A stretch of 64,000 bases of DNA from Malachius bipustulatus (GCA_910589415.1 OU342632.1:38329637-38393636), one strand, 5' to 3'. Positions 12,680-24,716 are shown, counted from the first letter of the stretch. The notes: generated by a model not told the origin, from the letters alone. Numbers and translations are program-made.

Positions 12680-13340
12680 AGGGGGCCGTTCATGTAGGTA
12701 AGAGTCATAAGGAGTCGTCTAAGTGGCAAAGGCATTCCCCGGCGGCCATACTCTGTAGGTTTTCAATCGGGCTCGTGTGAAAGGCTCCTGTAGCTAATGT
12801 GAGTGCTGTCGTTTGGATGGTTTCCAGCAATTTTAACATTTTCAACATTGTTTTTATATGATTGTGGTGCCCATATTAGTCTTTTGTCAAAAATCGTTCC
12901 CAAAACCCTAAGCTCTGCGTGACATTTTCTCTCTTTATTATAGAATGTGAGCTTTGGTGGGTTTGTTTGATTTTTTTAGTCTACTAAAATGCATACATTT
13001 AGTTTTGGTCACTGAGAATTGCATTCCGGTAATTTTGGCTCATTTCTCCAACCCTGATATCGGTTGCTGTAAGACCTTATCCATTGTTGCGGTGTATTTC
13101 CCTATACAGTATATCGCGAAATCGTCTACGTAGGACTAAAGACATATCCTTGTGGGAGTCCGTTTTTTGCGAAATGTGTTGTAGAAATGTCCGTCGACTA
13201 TGACATTGAACGACCTGTTAGTAAGAAAGTTCTTGACGAAATGAAGAATGTGGCCATTAATAAGGTTGATTTCTTCCAGTGTCTAGGATTTCGAAAGTCC
13301 ACGCAGTAGCTTAATTTAAATCGAATAAGACAGCGATGGT
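12680..13340 (-). pseudogene. Decayed LINE RT palm fragment (I/Jockey-type)
   Basis: On the minus strand the frames give IAVLFDL with AWTFEILDT (about 13338-13285), which is RT motif A. LINGHILHFVKNFLTNRSF follows (about 13262-13205), then a PQG-like block, and directly the catalytic box YVDDFAIYC (about 13132-13108). After it come GLEKWAKITGMQFS and TKTKCMHFSR, the usual motif D region. About 40 residues between the PQG block and the YVDD box are missing, so there is an internal deletion, and several stops are present. It abuts the CR1-like LINE on the left and the resumed Gypsy integrase on the right. Confidence 0.78.
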
Positions 13341-14050
13341 TTGATGCTTTTAAAGGATTCTATTATGTCTTAATATTATTTATTTGGAAGTCTTTCCGAC
13401 TAAAACGATGAATACAAACATAATAATTGAGAGCTACGTTTACTAGATTCTGATTGGCAACTACGTTACTCAGCGACAATGGGCCTCTCACAAGAATTTC
13501 AACAGTTAAGAAAGACAAATGGAGTTATACGTAAGTTTTCTGGACTATACCACCCATCTAAAAATGGAAAGGCGGAGAGATATGTCCAAACATTGAAACA
13601 GAGTCTATGACGGAAGAAACGGGAGACGTGCATATCAAATAAAAATTCCTCATGCAGAATAGAAAAGTAAGAAACAGAAAGAGGTTAGATTTTCTGAATG
13701 GATCCATTATAATGGACCAAAATGACGCTAACTTTTAATGAGAGTCTATATGGAAATTAAACTTGCCGATAGAAATTTGGCAGTATTACAGCACAAGGAT
13801 AGAGAACTCAGCACCAAGGACAGAAGCTATGGTAGTAATAGTTCTTCCTAGGAAAGAGAGGGTTATCAAGAGTAGGTACAGAACCACCCGAAGATAAAAA
13901 AATTCAGAGTAAAGTAAAATGATGTAATGAAACAAAAAATAATGAAGACAAATCACTGGAGAGAGACAATAATAAGTTACAGGAAGAGAGGACAAAGTGA
14001 AAAAAGGACATACAAACATAGAAAGACGAGAGGTAACAACCGTTAACCAC
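13341..14050 (+). pseudogene. Gypsy-type pol fragment, right part (integrase catalytic core and tail)
   Basis: In shifting plus frames: FDAFKGFYYVL (about 13347) corresponds to the start of the Ty3/Gypsy integrase core, SDNGP at 13472-13486 carries the second catalytic Asp, and KFSGLYHPSKNGKAERYVQT (about 13535-13595) carries the final catalytic Glu. A TGA at 13608 and frame changes follow. MEIKLADRNLA (about 13750) resembles the C-terminal part of Gypsy integrases. Taken with 9860-10295 this is one element broken by later insertions. No LTR could be delimited; the right boundary is a guess. Confidence 0.7.
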
Positions 14051-17000
14051 TACTACACCGGAGGTACCAAGCAAGGTTTAAGATTCTCTGCGATTTAAGT
14101 TCTAATTCAAATTGCCACTAAAGGTTATAATATATGCTGAACGAATTAGAACACTATTGCACAGCATGTGAGGTGAAACTGAATAAATGGACTTGTTGAA
14201 CCGTTTCTTCCTTATTATGGACTCATCAGCATGTCTTACAAACCCTACCTATATCCTATATAACTCTTACCTTTATTATAGCAATTGTATTACATTAGAG
14301 ATATTATTCGTTTCATAACAGTAAATAAAATACATTGTAGTTAAATAAATGTAAGTACTTAGTGTATATTTGTGCTTGCAATGCGTATACATATCTTGGT
14401 TCATTTATCACATTTATATGCGATAGGCATATACAGGGTATAAAAAACAAGACTCATGTATAGGTGCTATTTAGATTTACAACATGAAATGCTATTAGCT
14501 GAAGTATACTATGGCCCGCAATAGCATAAATCTTCCGGACTCATTTATCCTGATACCCGTTGTAGGAAAATTAACGGAAATGAAAGCAACACAACCGAAC
14601 CATTACTTCGTATATCAGATACCCAGCCTAGTTTATGCAAATCATCACCGCAATCATGCGATTCCCAAATCACCACATAGGTAGGTGCATGCCCGAAATC
14701 GCTAACTAGCCATTTCCCAATCTCCTGACCACTACTACGACTTCCTGTCACTCATACTCCCCTTTCCTATGACGATCTCTCGTTATATTCAAACGTGTCA
14801 TTATACTGCGACTAGTTTCACTGAACGGAGAGCAAGAGAAAGGATAAAGTAAGTAGTATGCTTAAATAATTATCAGATGCATATGAGAAAGATATTCTAT
14901 ATTATACATTTTCTAAGTGTATTTAGATTTAATTATTCTGGTCTTGGTATACATAAATAATTATTGTTAGTGAGAGTTGTTTTACTTGCTCCAGGAATGA
15001 TATAATTAGAACCCTGTTACAATCAAGGTGATTTAAAAGGTCACCAACAAACTTTGTCATGCGGTCGGATTGCTTTTCCAAGAGCAGGATTACCTGCTGT
15101 TTCTCTTAATCTACTGAAATATTCAGTGAAAACGGTGTGATTATGTTAGCAGGGGATATTACCCTTTTGAGAAGAACTAGTTTTCATCTTATCATTATAA
15201 ACTTGATTTTCTAACTATGAATGTTTTAAAATTCTGATCAAATTTCTCCTAAAATCGTATCAAACTGAGACAAGTTGTGAGGAAAAAACACGTACACCTT
15301 TGTTATTTTTAAGTTCTGCAATACTACTTTAGGTGTAATATAACTTCCTATTAAATATAATGAGAGATTTGTGTTTATTAGGCTAAACTAAATACAAAAA
15401 AATCTTTAAAAACATTATAAAACAAGGATTGACCAGTTTAATAAAGGAACAAAATGTCCTATAAAGTACAGCCTCCAGTATGTACTTTGGGACAGAGTGG
15501 TATGTACCTTACGACAGTAATTTTACATAAAATTTATGACACTAAACCAACAAACTGATTTCTTCCTAATTTTATCTCATTATAAATTATCAGTCGATTA
15601 ACTTCTCTGAAAAGTCTGACCTAATGCGACATTTACCGTGGTAAAAGGTGGATAAGGTAACATCGTCATTAATATGCGATATATTTATTTTATAAGCTAC
15701 AACGTGCTGAAACATATCTTCTATGGATGAGTTGTTCTCAAGGATCCTATAAGAATGTTGAAGTTACTCTTGAATATTTAAGCAGTTTAGTCGCATCATT
15801 GTTAATTCCATTCATGCTTTCTTAGATTATATTTCATTTTACACTTATCAATGGAGGAACGGACTCGACTAGTCTAATGACATTTCCATTCCAGTCTAAT
15901 TTATGTTTAATAAATAAAAAATTAAGAATATATAAAAAAAAAATAGGTAGCCAAGTTTTAATAAAGTACCTGATGGTATTAACACTTTAACACGTGAACT
16001 CCTATAAAGAAGTGTAAAGGAGTTATCATTCCATCAATACTGTGGTTGTTAAATTGTGCTAGTGTTATAATTAAGACATGAAACCTGAAAAGGATGACAA
16101 CAAAAAACAGGAAATTAAACTAGATGACGAGTTTTAAAGAGCGAATGCTTTTATACCTACAACGATTTTGATTATGAAACGGGGCTTAGTTCCAAATACT
16201 AAAAAATATCATTTTCACAGGGGTAAAAAATTCATAGTTACACCAAAAGGACGAGTTCCTGTTTAGTTTTCATGTCGAACCAGATGTTGTTCCGTGGTTA
16301 TTGTATATTTATGTACTATTACAACCGTATTAAATTGCATCTGTTTCTCTTCTTAGCATTTTCCTGCTTACTTAATTAGCATATTTATTGTCGTATTATC
16401 ATTTATTATTTTCGTGTTACCAATTAGCTAAGTTTATTATTTCATTATTTTGAAGCAATTCAGCTTTTTTATAAACACGACAAATAAAACGTTTGTAAAA
16501 TAGGTGAAATAGGGCTCAGGAGAATTTTTCATTAGGCAGTTCGTAACCGATACCCACAACAGTAATCAAAAACAAATGAAGAATGTGCTCGGGCGTCAAA
16601 TGCAGCGCCCAAAAACTGGCCCCACGGAAATAACAACAAGGGATCTGTTCCGGTGCCGAATGTCACGTCAAAATCCCTGTAACGTTTTATTTGGCGAGAT
16701 ACAGGATGTCCTATTATTCGTACCAACCCTCGGACGACAACTTTATATTCCCTTTATTAGAGGTTATAGGGTCAGTTCTCTGCTGGATTTCCATTTATGC
16801 TTTTGCCCGCAATAACTCGGTGAAGGTTTCGATCCAGGAATTCAGAGGTGCTTATTAATTAATAGTTTCAGTTGGGAAGTACGCTTTAATTACCTCCTAA
16901 CTAGTACTGGAGGAAACATTTAATTTTTAGAGATGGTGGCAGAATTTCATAATTTATTAGGCAACGATAAAACAGTCTATTTAACTCAATCATGCTTTAA

Positions 17001-17334
17001 TTATTATATTGTACCTAACATGTGGAAATAATATGTATTTCCGTATTCTATCTAGGATGCGAGTTAGGCTGAATCCTACAGTCATGCATCATGGCATAAT
17101 AATAACTATTTACTATAAGCTTGCAACACCACACACGAAATTATTCAAAAATGATTGGGCACACAAGATTTAATAATTAACTAATAATGGTGGCTTAGGT
17201 TTCCTCACAATCGAACTTTGGGAGAGAGCTTTGCTGAATTCAAAGCACACTAAGATGCCAAAGAATTACGATTTTAGTTGCTTCAATTGTCACGTAAAAC
17301 CTGAATTTGTTTTAATAAAGCAAACTCACCGGGT
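14051..17334. other. Non-coding stretch, nothing recognised
   Basis: AT-rich sequence with short random frames only (for example 14545-14751 and 16532-16815 on either strand, none with a domain). No repeat arm, tRNA-like box or splice-bounded frame convinced me. Confidence 0.45.
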
Positions 17335-17725
17335 CCCCATTGCTTTTTTCGGAAACGCCAGGTGAACCTTATTCTCAGTGCTCCAGTTATCCCACCTCTC
17401 CAGAATTCCTCTCCAGCACCTAAATTCCTGTGGAGCAAGCATCTCTTTCAATTGCCGATAGGGTAGGCTGGAATTTTTGCAAACTCGTTGAACTACCCAA
17501 AACCACTGCCAGAAGTGGCTGCCGATTTCGAGTCTGGAGTCAGGCTAGTGCTTCCCTCCAACTTACTTATGAGAGCGGAGACCCAAACTGACCTAAAGCT
17601 ACTGCTGGTGTTGGTCTTATAGGTACCCACAGTACAGCCAGCACGGCGTCCACGCGAGACTCCTTTTTTCCTCCGCTCGTTTCACTTCTACCTGCTGTCG
17701 CTTTTTTCAAAGGAGGAAAGCCGAC
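17335..17725. other. GC-rich block ending in a consensus splice donor on minus
   Basis: This 390 bp block is far richer in GC than its flanks. Read on minus it ends at about 17332 with CCCG followed by GTGAGT, a strong donor consensus, but I find no long open frame and no clear acceptor. It could be a non-coding exon or the 5' part of a retroelement. I cannot decide from sequence alone. Confidence 0.3.
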
Positions 17726-17844
17726 CGTTGGTTGCGAATATATTGATAAGATAAAGTCGGTTATTTCGGGATTCGAAAACTAGCTTCTTTTACCCAGATG
17801 CATGTTTACTAAATAAATAATTGAATAAACGAACAAACATCCAT

Positions 17845-17960
17845 GGCGAGACTGGGATTCGAACCCAGTCGGAATAGCGTATATACACGATACCAGTGAG
17901 GTAGAATTGGAATCGTTTTTACACGATTACTTGTAAATCCTACTGGATGTGTCAGGAATG
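17845..17960 (-). repeat. tRNA-like repeat (SINE head or tRNA pseudogene)
   Basis: On the minus strand, CTGGG-TTCGAAT-CCCAG (about 17868-17852) is a perfect T-arm with B-box, followed by TCTCGCC like a tRNA 3' acceptor strand. About 38 bases upstream, TACCTCACTGGTA resembles the A-box TAGCTCAGTGGTA. No matching 5' acceptor strand or anticodon arm exists, so it is not an intact tRNA. The A-box half and its upstream part recur at 20893-20908 and 20959-21030, which indicates a dispersed repeat. Confidence 0.55.
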
Positions 17961-17980
17961 GGCATCCAATTCTCTAGCAG

Positions 17981-19673
17981 TTATACAGGGTTACTGGTAA
18001 CTGGATACATTCCTTTGGTGATCTGATAAAACAAGAGGTAAGGAGTAAATTAACCCCAACATGCACTATACAAAACTCAATAGATTTTGAGATATTTCGA
18101 TTTTCAACTTTTCTTAAAAAAATGGTTTCAGATGTCTTGAAATGTAATTTTCAAAAAATCTACTTTAACTTTTTGATTTTTTTTTTTGCTGGAATACTTG
18201 TCCAATACTATGCTTCCTTCTGGAATAAAAAATATCCTGAGGTATTTCGATCGTGTGAAAATTTCGAAGAAAAACTTTCACAAACTATTTTTTTTAAATA
18301 AGATTTAAAAGTTTTTACAAGTTATTTTCGCAAAATTGTCAAGGCAACTTGCGTACAAATTGTTTTAAAAACTTTCTTAGTGTAGTACCTATCTAACAAG
18401 GTACGAATCTTGTACAAGAATAACAGAATCTCCCCGCTATGTACCGTTACCGAGGAACAAATCCTTAAGTCGGGACGTTTTAAAAAAAATACGGCCCTGA
18501 ACGGGGGTCTTAAAATTCTCTGATCCGGACCATTTTCAATAGGTCGTATTTGGGGGTGACGAGCTTCGTCCCTACCAAGTTTCGTCCCGATCGGTAAAAC
18601 TTTCAGACACTTTAGTGGCTATTACTAGGCTATTCCCGAAAAATCCCGAAATTCCCGAAAAAATGACACTTCCCGGGAACGGATCCCGCTCATTTTCAAT
18701 AGGCATCGTGCCACGGTGCGCCTCTTCAATCGAGCCAAATTTCAACTTTCCCACATGAAAACTGGCGGCTCTAGAGTGTTTCCTAGCAAAGTCACAGAAG
18801 TTTCGTAAGTATACGTATTCTTGTGCCCGAAAAATGTCTGTCTGTCGGTCTGTCTGTCTGTTACTTTGCTAGGAAACACTCTAGAGCCGCCAGTTTTCAT
18901 GTGGGAAAGTTGAAATTTGGCTCGATTGAAGAGGCGCACCGTGGCACGATGCCTATTGAAAATGAGCGGGATCCGTTCCCGGGAAGTGTCATTTTTTCGG
19001 GAATTTCGGGATTTTTCGGGAATAGCCTAGTAATAGCCACTAAAGTGTCTGAAAGTTTTACCGATCGGGACGAAACTTGGTAGGGACGAAGCTCGTCACC
19101 CCCAAATACGACCTATTGAAAATGGGCCGGATCAGAGAATTTTAAGACCCCCGTTCAGGGCCGTATTTTTTTTAAAACGTCCCGACTTAAGGATTTGTTC
19201 CTCGGTAACGGTACATAGTGGGGAGATTCTGTTATTCTTGTACAAGATTCGTACCTTGTTAGATAGGTACTACACTAAGAAAGTTTTTAAAACAATTTGT
19301 ACGCAAGTTGCCTTGACAATTTTGCGAAAATAACTTGTAAAAACTTTTAAATCTTATTTAAAAAAAATAGTTTGTGAAAGTTTTTCTTTGAAATTTTCAC
19401 ACGATCGAAATACCTCAGGATATTTTTTATTCCAGAAGGAAGCATAGTATTGGACAAGTATTCCAGCAAAATGAAAATCAAAAAGTTAAAGCAGATTTTT
19501 TGAAAATTACATTTCAAGACATTTGAAACCATTTTTTTAAGAAAAGTTGAAAATCGAAATATCTCAAAATCTATTGAGTTTTGTATAGTGCATGTTGGGG
19601 TTAATTTACTCCTTACCTCTTGTTTTATCAGATCATCAAAGGAATGTATCCAGTTACCAGTAACCCTGTATAA
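17981..19673. repeat. Giant near-perfect inverted repeat (two 0.81 kb arms, 70 bp spacer)
   Basis: The left arm 17981-18792 is the reverse complement of the right arm 18863-19673. I compared both arms by eye and saw only scattered single substitutions and a small indel in a T-rich run near 18180. The outer ends read ttatacagggttactgg and its complement. The spacer contains a degenerate TCTG tandem run (about 18836-18860). Frames appear on both strands in mirror positions (such as 18572-18754 and 18823-19083); they are a consequence of the palindrome and no transposase is present. Candidates are a foldback transposon or a head-to-head duplication of a shorter repeat. Confidence 0.92.
18836..18860. 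repeat. TCTG microsatellite in the palindrome loop
   Basis: Six TCTG-like units with one TCGG variant, in the single-stranded loop of the predicted hairpin. Such runs are commonly found next to this kind of dispersed insect repeat. Confidence 0.8.
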
Positions 19674-20203
19674 TATGAAACGTCAGTGCGGTATAATCTG
19701 CATTTTCCCTACTAGGTGTGCCAAATCGGCAACTGTTGATTCTTTTGAAATTGAGGATGGAAATAGTAGTGGACTCTGTATTTTGGATGGGCTGGTATTG
19801 GCAGTTTATAATTACTATTGTCACTATTCGATAATGATTAATAACTCACCACAGAGTTCACTCGCACTGGCATGTAGAATTAAATTGATTTGGTATAATT
19901 GTCTTGTTTTCTGGCACTAGCACCAACAGCGTCTTTCTTCTCTAGGAAACGATCCAACCACGTCTCCTGCTACTAGCGTACTACGTAGGTACTATTCCCG
20001 CGTGTCTTGTGTCCTTTTCTTCCGACAGGAATTCTTTCACTCTCAGTTCGGGTACATATTCACTATTATTGAAGCACGACTGCTAGATTTAAGGACAAGA
20101 AGGATGGATATTATATAGCGGGAGAATTTTCAAATTTGAACTTGAAATCTTAACTAACTAATTATTTCCCGAACAGCAACCATCTTCATTATAATTATAA
20201 TTA
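19674..20203. other. Non-coding stretch, nothing recognised
   Basis: The frame at 19588-19920 overlaps the palindrome arm and continues outward without any recognisable domain. Nothing else is supported. Confidence 0.4.
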
Positions 20204-20740
20204 TACAGGGTGATCAGTAGCTTGCGCACTCCGAACACAGGGCGATATAAAGCTTATTAAAATTAAGAATATTCTGCAAAAAAAAAAAAAAAAAAATTGA
20301 ATCCAACGGTTGGTTTTCAAGTTACAGAGTTTCCCTCATTCGAGTTCAAAGCTATGTTTTTCAATAACCGTGATAAAAATTAATGATAAATTCAGGTTAC
20401 TGTAATGTCTTTAACGGATACCTACCATATATGGTAGGTAATAAATAATTCATCAATTTTTTTCCACAAAACCTCTTTACAGAGGAGTTGAGAATGTTGG
20501 AAAGTGATACCTAAATCTGAACGAAATTTGAAGTTTGGCAACCGCCTAAACTCAACTTAGAATATAAAAAATAATCAAACCCGAACATATTCACATGTTC
20601 AGTGCAGTGTTGCCAATTTTTTTTACAAAAATGATCATATTTTTGGAAGAAAAGAAGTTACAACACTGCAGTAAGAAAATTTTTTAAAAGTGAAGTTTAC
20701 CGCAGCATGCTCCCAGTGCGCGAGTTACTGATCACCTGTA
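20204..20740. mobile_element. 537 bp MITE with tacagg termini and 11 bp target duplication
   Basis: The left end tacagggtgatcagtagc and the right end (reverse complement tacaggtgatcagtaac) are inverted repeats of about 30 bp, including a gcgcact block. The flanks repeat directly: taattataatt precedes 20204 and follows 20740. No transposase is encoded. The flanking repeat is itself nearly palindromic, so the true target duplication could be shorter. It carries an 18-base A run near 20280. Confidence 0.82.
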
Positions 20741-20892
20741 TAATTATAATTGTAATCTAGATCAAAAAATTTATACATATGGCACACAGCAAACTTTAAA
20801 GCTTTATAGAAATCTTTAGGTCAATTCAAGATCTTGTTACCTATGTTATGACGTTTGCAATTTCATTTAAAGTTTTGAAGTGGAAAAAATGA

Positions 20893-21112
20893 AGATTCTA
20901 CCTCACTGGCGTTTTTTATCATCTAATTGCTAGCGAATTAAAACATAATTGGATAAATACACCCAGTAGGATTCGACAGTACAAAAAAAAAAATGGAAAA
21001 ACAATGTCGATTCTACCTCACCGGTATTGTTCATAAAGGCTATGCCGATTCCAAATCACATGCAGACATCGAGTAAAAGCTATATCAAAATGAGTCAGAA
21101 TCAGCATAGTTA
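20893..21112 (+). repeat. Copies of the tRNA-like dispersed repeat
   Basis: The word gattctacctcac-gg occurs at 20893-20908 and again at 21009-21024, and acacccagtaggatt at 20959. All match the minus-strand sequence of the tRNA-like repeat at 17892-17952. The piece at 21039-21112 has atgccgattcc and an inverted gaatcagcat, similar to the hairpin at 43212-43253. Confidence 0.5.
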
Positions 21113-22575
21113 TAATACTTCCAATTAAGGCGGTATTGATTTTTTAAAACAGAGCTTGTAATAGAGAAATTTTTATCCTTCATGCACCTCACAATTAAAA
21201 CTTCAACAAAATGTAGGTGTAATTAAAAAATAGAGAATTCATTAAATAGATATCACATTTTACGATGGAGTTATAGATGCGTGAATTTGAAACGACCTAC
21301 AGATAATGGGCTATCAGATTGTCTGTTTTAATTGGTAGTACGAGTATTGGTAAGTAGGTACAAACCCCGTGCACGAAAGTAAGATCTAATTGCTACATTT
21401 CCCCAATGTAAAGTTGGATTTATCACTGTATATCATATACACATACCAACTGCCATATTACATATAGCATATACATAACTGGAAGCGCATTAATCTCCCA
21501 GCAAATTAAATTTACGGCATGTCCATTTATAAAGGGAGGAAGCGTTAGTTCGTATCAAGGAAAGTGCCCATTTGTTACCAATAGAACACTGTTCTATAAT
21601 AGTGCTCGCCAAGAGTTCAAGAACTCTTGTATCTCGTTAACTTTTACCAGTGACAAGCTAAAACATTTTTCTTTGTTGGTCTAAGTTTATATGTGAATTA
21701 AATAATGAAATATTAAATTATGTTGAACGTTTAGAAAACGTAAAAATCAACAGTGAATAAATCAAAAAACTACCTTTGGGACAAATTTTAATCGTTAATT
21801 CAAATAGGAATTAGGCAACCGGCAATACAATTATTTCTCCGTGGTTTTATGTGCGCAATGCTTAATTTAACCTACCTGGATTAACGTAGATTGATACGCC
21901 TTATCAGCCCTTATTGACTCACTCATTAGTTTGCTTCGGCTTTACTTTCTTCAACTAATGTACCTACCAATGTGTAGTGATCTGATTAGGACGATATATA
22001 AAGATAGTATATTAAAGGTATAGTTGCTTTATATTTTACTCATTGGCTATTATTTAATTATTTTTTAATACTTTAATAACTTATCTGGGATAATCTTCCA
22101 GTGCTGGCAGATAAGTATTATAATACATTTGGTTACTTCGCCAGGATTGTCATACATATGTTGAACTAGAAAAGGTGAAAGGGTTTTCAAATTCAGTGGA
22201 ACGATAACACTTCTAAAACTTTATTATTCGGGATCGCCTGCTCTTTGCTCTTTCATATTTAAACTTAATTAGCTTTAGTTTTATGATTGCTATTATGTAT
22301 CGTGATTAATATGCTTTTGTATTGCTCAATGATTTTGAGTGTTTTTTATTTTTTTATTTTTTTATTATTTATAATTCAATGTTTATTGATAGAATCTACC
22401 AGAGCGCGGTCACTGTTTTTGCTGACAATAGCATTACTTTTAAATATTAGAATAGGTGAAATACGAAGGAAAAATAGTGGTTTTAGGATGGTCTAGTGCA
22501 AAATTTTAGAATTTTTCAATATCTCAATTTCAATTGCCCCATTCTGAATTCTATTTGGCACTATCCGAATTATAT
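21113..22575. other. Non-coding stretch, nothing recognised
   Basis: AT-rich. A 9 bp perfect palindrome (caagagttc-aa-gaactcttg near 21609) is too small to interpret. The frame at 22287-22496 is hydrophobic because of its T-rich codons and has no other support. Confidence 0.4.
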
Positions 22576-22963
22576 TTACGCTTTCTCAATTCCATTCGAT
22601 TCTAAATTACATTTAACCGTTTGGTCCTTTTGAGCCATCTGATAGAATTTTTCCTTATCTACAAGCTCCCGTGGAACAAACTGTTCAGTCACCATTTTTT
22701 CCTGGTCTGTATATGAAACTGCGGCTGAGCGACACAGATCGGCTCGAGTGCCTCGAATTCGATCGGTATCGAGATATTTTTCTTGACTGTGATCGTCTCA
22801 ACTAATTCATTATTGTTGATATGTCGCTTACGTTTTCGCAGTTCCTTTTCTAGTTTTTTTAATGTTTGTAAGAAGACCTTCCCATTCGGAGGATCTGGAG
22901 TATCCGAATCACTGGACAGCGAGGAATTTTTTCTGCCTGGCATTCCTACAATAATTCTATTGT
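22576..22963 (-). CDS. Unassigned reading frame behind a splice acceptor, probably frameshifted
   Basis: On minus, a pyrimidine-rich tract ends in tttacag and the exon would start at 22963. An ATG at 22943-22941 opens an 84-codon frame to 22689. It begins MPGRKNSSLSSDSD, is acidic and Ser-rich near its start, then has a basic Leu/Lys-rich stretch (KKLEKELRKRKR) that could form a short helix. At an AAAAAATGG run near 22697 the frame closes, but an overlapping frame starting ATG at 22695 continues with good coding character for 39 codons to 22576. A one-base slip in the A run would join the two. I do not recognise the family. It could be a host exon or the gag-like start of a retroelement. Confidence 0.35.
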
Positions 22964-23696
22964 CTGTAAATAGTAGAAATAAGATAAAGTTACCACCTTC
23001 TGCTTTTTGATTTACGACAAACGTTTTCACTGCCCCTCAGGTCAGCCGCGTGAGACATAAATAATTTATATAGAAATAAAATTAAGACCTCAGTAAGACT
23101 ATAAACCTATTAATAGTGAACTTTGGAAGTCCATTACTGCAACTTAACGACTTGTCAGACATTCTATATTACCAAAGATCACGCTGGTTGCTTCTTCATT
23201 CCTTGTTTTAGGGTCAATTCGGGGTGTAATTCATATATTATTAAATTTAATGATTCCATTTGAGATGTGATTGATGCATGAAGGGAATTTAATGGTGTCT
23301 TGATTTGGGTAACGGAGAACAATTATTATTGACTCATATCTAAATCTAAATACCTATATTACTGGTTCTTATAAGTTTCTGATTCTCATGGGAAAATGAT
23401 TTTAAGTTAGAATTACTTAGTAAACTGGAACAGTTGGTTGAATTTAAGCTTTAAAAATAAGAGTCCTGGTGCATTCGTTGCTTGCATCAGATCTTATACC
23501 TTAATACCTCCAAGCTTTACGATCCAGGTTGTCTATAAGTCACTGCAACGAGCCTCGGGAAAGTTTATGTTGCGTTGAATGATTTAATCTTCCATTGCTT
23601 ATGTTTTCTTATGAAAAGCTGCCAGACTTTCAAGGCATCCATTAGTTCAAACAAAGGTTTCGCCTACATAGTTCTTTAGTTGCATTTCAACTCTAC
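22964..23696. other. Non-coding stretch, nothing recognised
   Basis: No repeat end, domain or RNA fold identified. Confidence 0.4.
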
Positions 23697-24370
23697 TGTA
23701 CAGGGTGTTAATGAATAGATGTTACAAACTTAAAGGGCATGTAGGATATGCAAAATTAGGAGAAAACTTTCCTGAGGACATGGATCGTTGGAGCTTTAGT
23801 TTTCGCGATACACGGTGTTAAAGTTTTACGAAAAATTAAAATTTTTTCGAAGAGTTATATAAATTGGCTGATCAGAATAACTCGAAATTTTTGACAGTTG
23901 TACTAACTGAAGTACATAATTTGATATTCCCGATGAAAGATTATTCAATCCAGTAGCAGAGATCTGGGTATGTCGTTACCTTTTTTAAAATAATTTCTAC
24001 GCCACTGACTTTAATTCAAATTCGTTATTTTTAGAACCTCTTGTTGTTTCTAAGAGGAAAGTCATCTTATATTTTTGTTATACAACGCATCGTTTCCGAG
24101 ATATTTCACAATGTAAGAACCCGTACAAAAACAAACCATCATAAAAATCAATGATAATGAGTATTTTCAAAAAATTTCATTTTTGAGATCCTTATTGTAG
24201 CGTCTTGTATTACAAAAAGCTTGCATGGGTTCCTACATTGTGGCATATCTTTAAAATAGTGCGTTCTACAACAAAAACATAAGATGACTTTTCTCCTCTA
24301 AACAAAACTAGGTAGGTATCTACAAAAAAACAACAAATTTGCTTAAATTCAGCGGCGTAGTAATCATTTA
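23697..24370. mobile_element. Foldback repeat, same family as 45970-46412
   Basis: The left end gtacagggtgttaatgaat and the following 'gggcatgtaggatatgcaaaattagg' region match 45970 onward. So do 'gttggagctttagttttcg' and 'ccagtagcagagatctggg'. Inside is a hairpin: 24053-24130 pairs with 24228-24298, and pairing extends outward to about 23997 and 24368. No protein is encoded. The right boundary is not certain. Confidence 0.65.
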
Positions 24371-24716
24371 CTAGCATCTAAAAAGTTTGAATTTGTACAA
24401 TTTCCAGATAGGTACGTAAATTATTTAACAGATAATTCTCTTAAGTCAGCATTCATTAAAGAATATCGTATTTACATCCTAATTTATTCCTTCGGATTAA
24501 AAGGATCAGAATATATAGATGAAGAGAGTTGTGAAAAAAAAGCAGTGTAATTACGTTTCTTTGCAAAGTTTTGAGTGCCAATATTCCGGTTCTGGAGACT
24601 AACTCGATTATCTGAGACATGAATAAACAAAGAAGAAAATGTTTAACGATTTTAATTATTAAGTAACTTCCAGAACGATATTACGTGAAACGGAAAACTG
24701 AATTAAATTTTCTTAC

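Noticed and set aside
17845..17915. Functional tRNA gene
   Set aside because: The T-arm is perfect, but the 5' acceptor strand and anticodon arm are missing.
18572..19083. Mirror-image reading frames of 60-86 codons on both strands
   Set aside because: They are identical because of the palindrome and have no domain; the repeat explains them.
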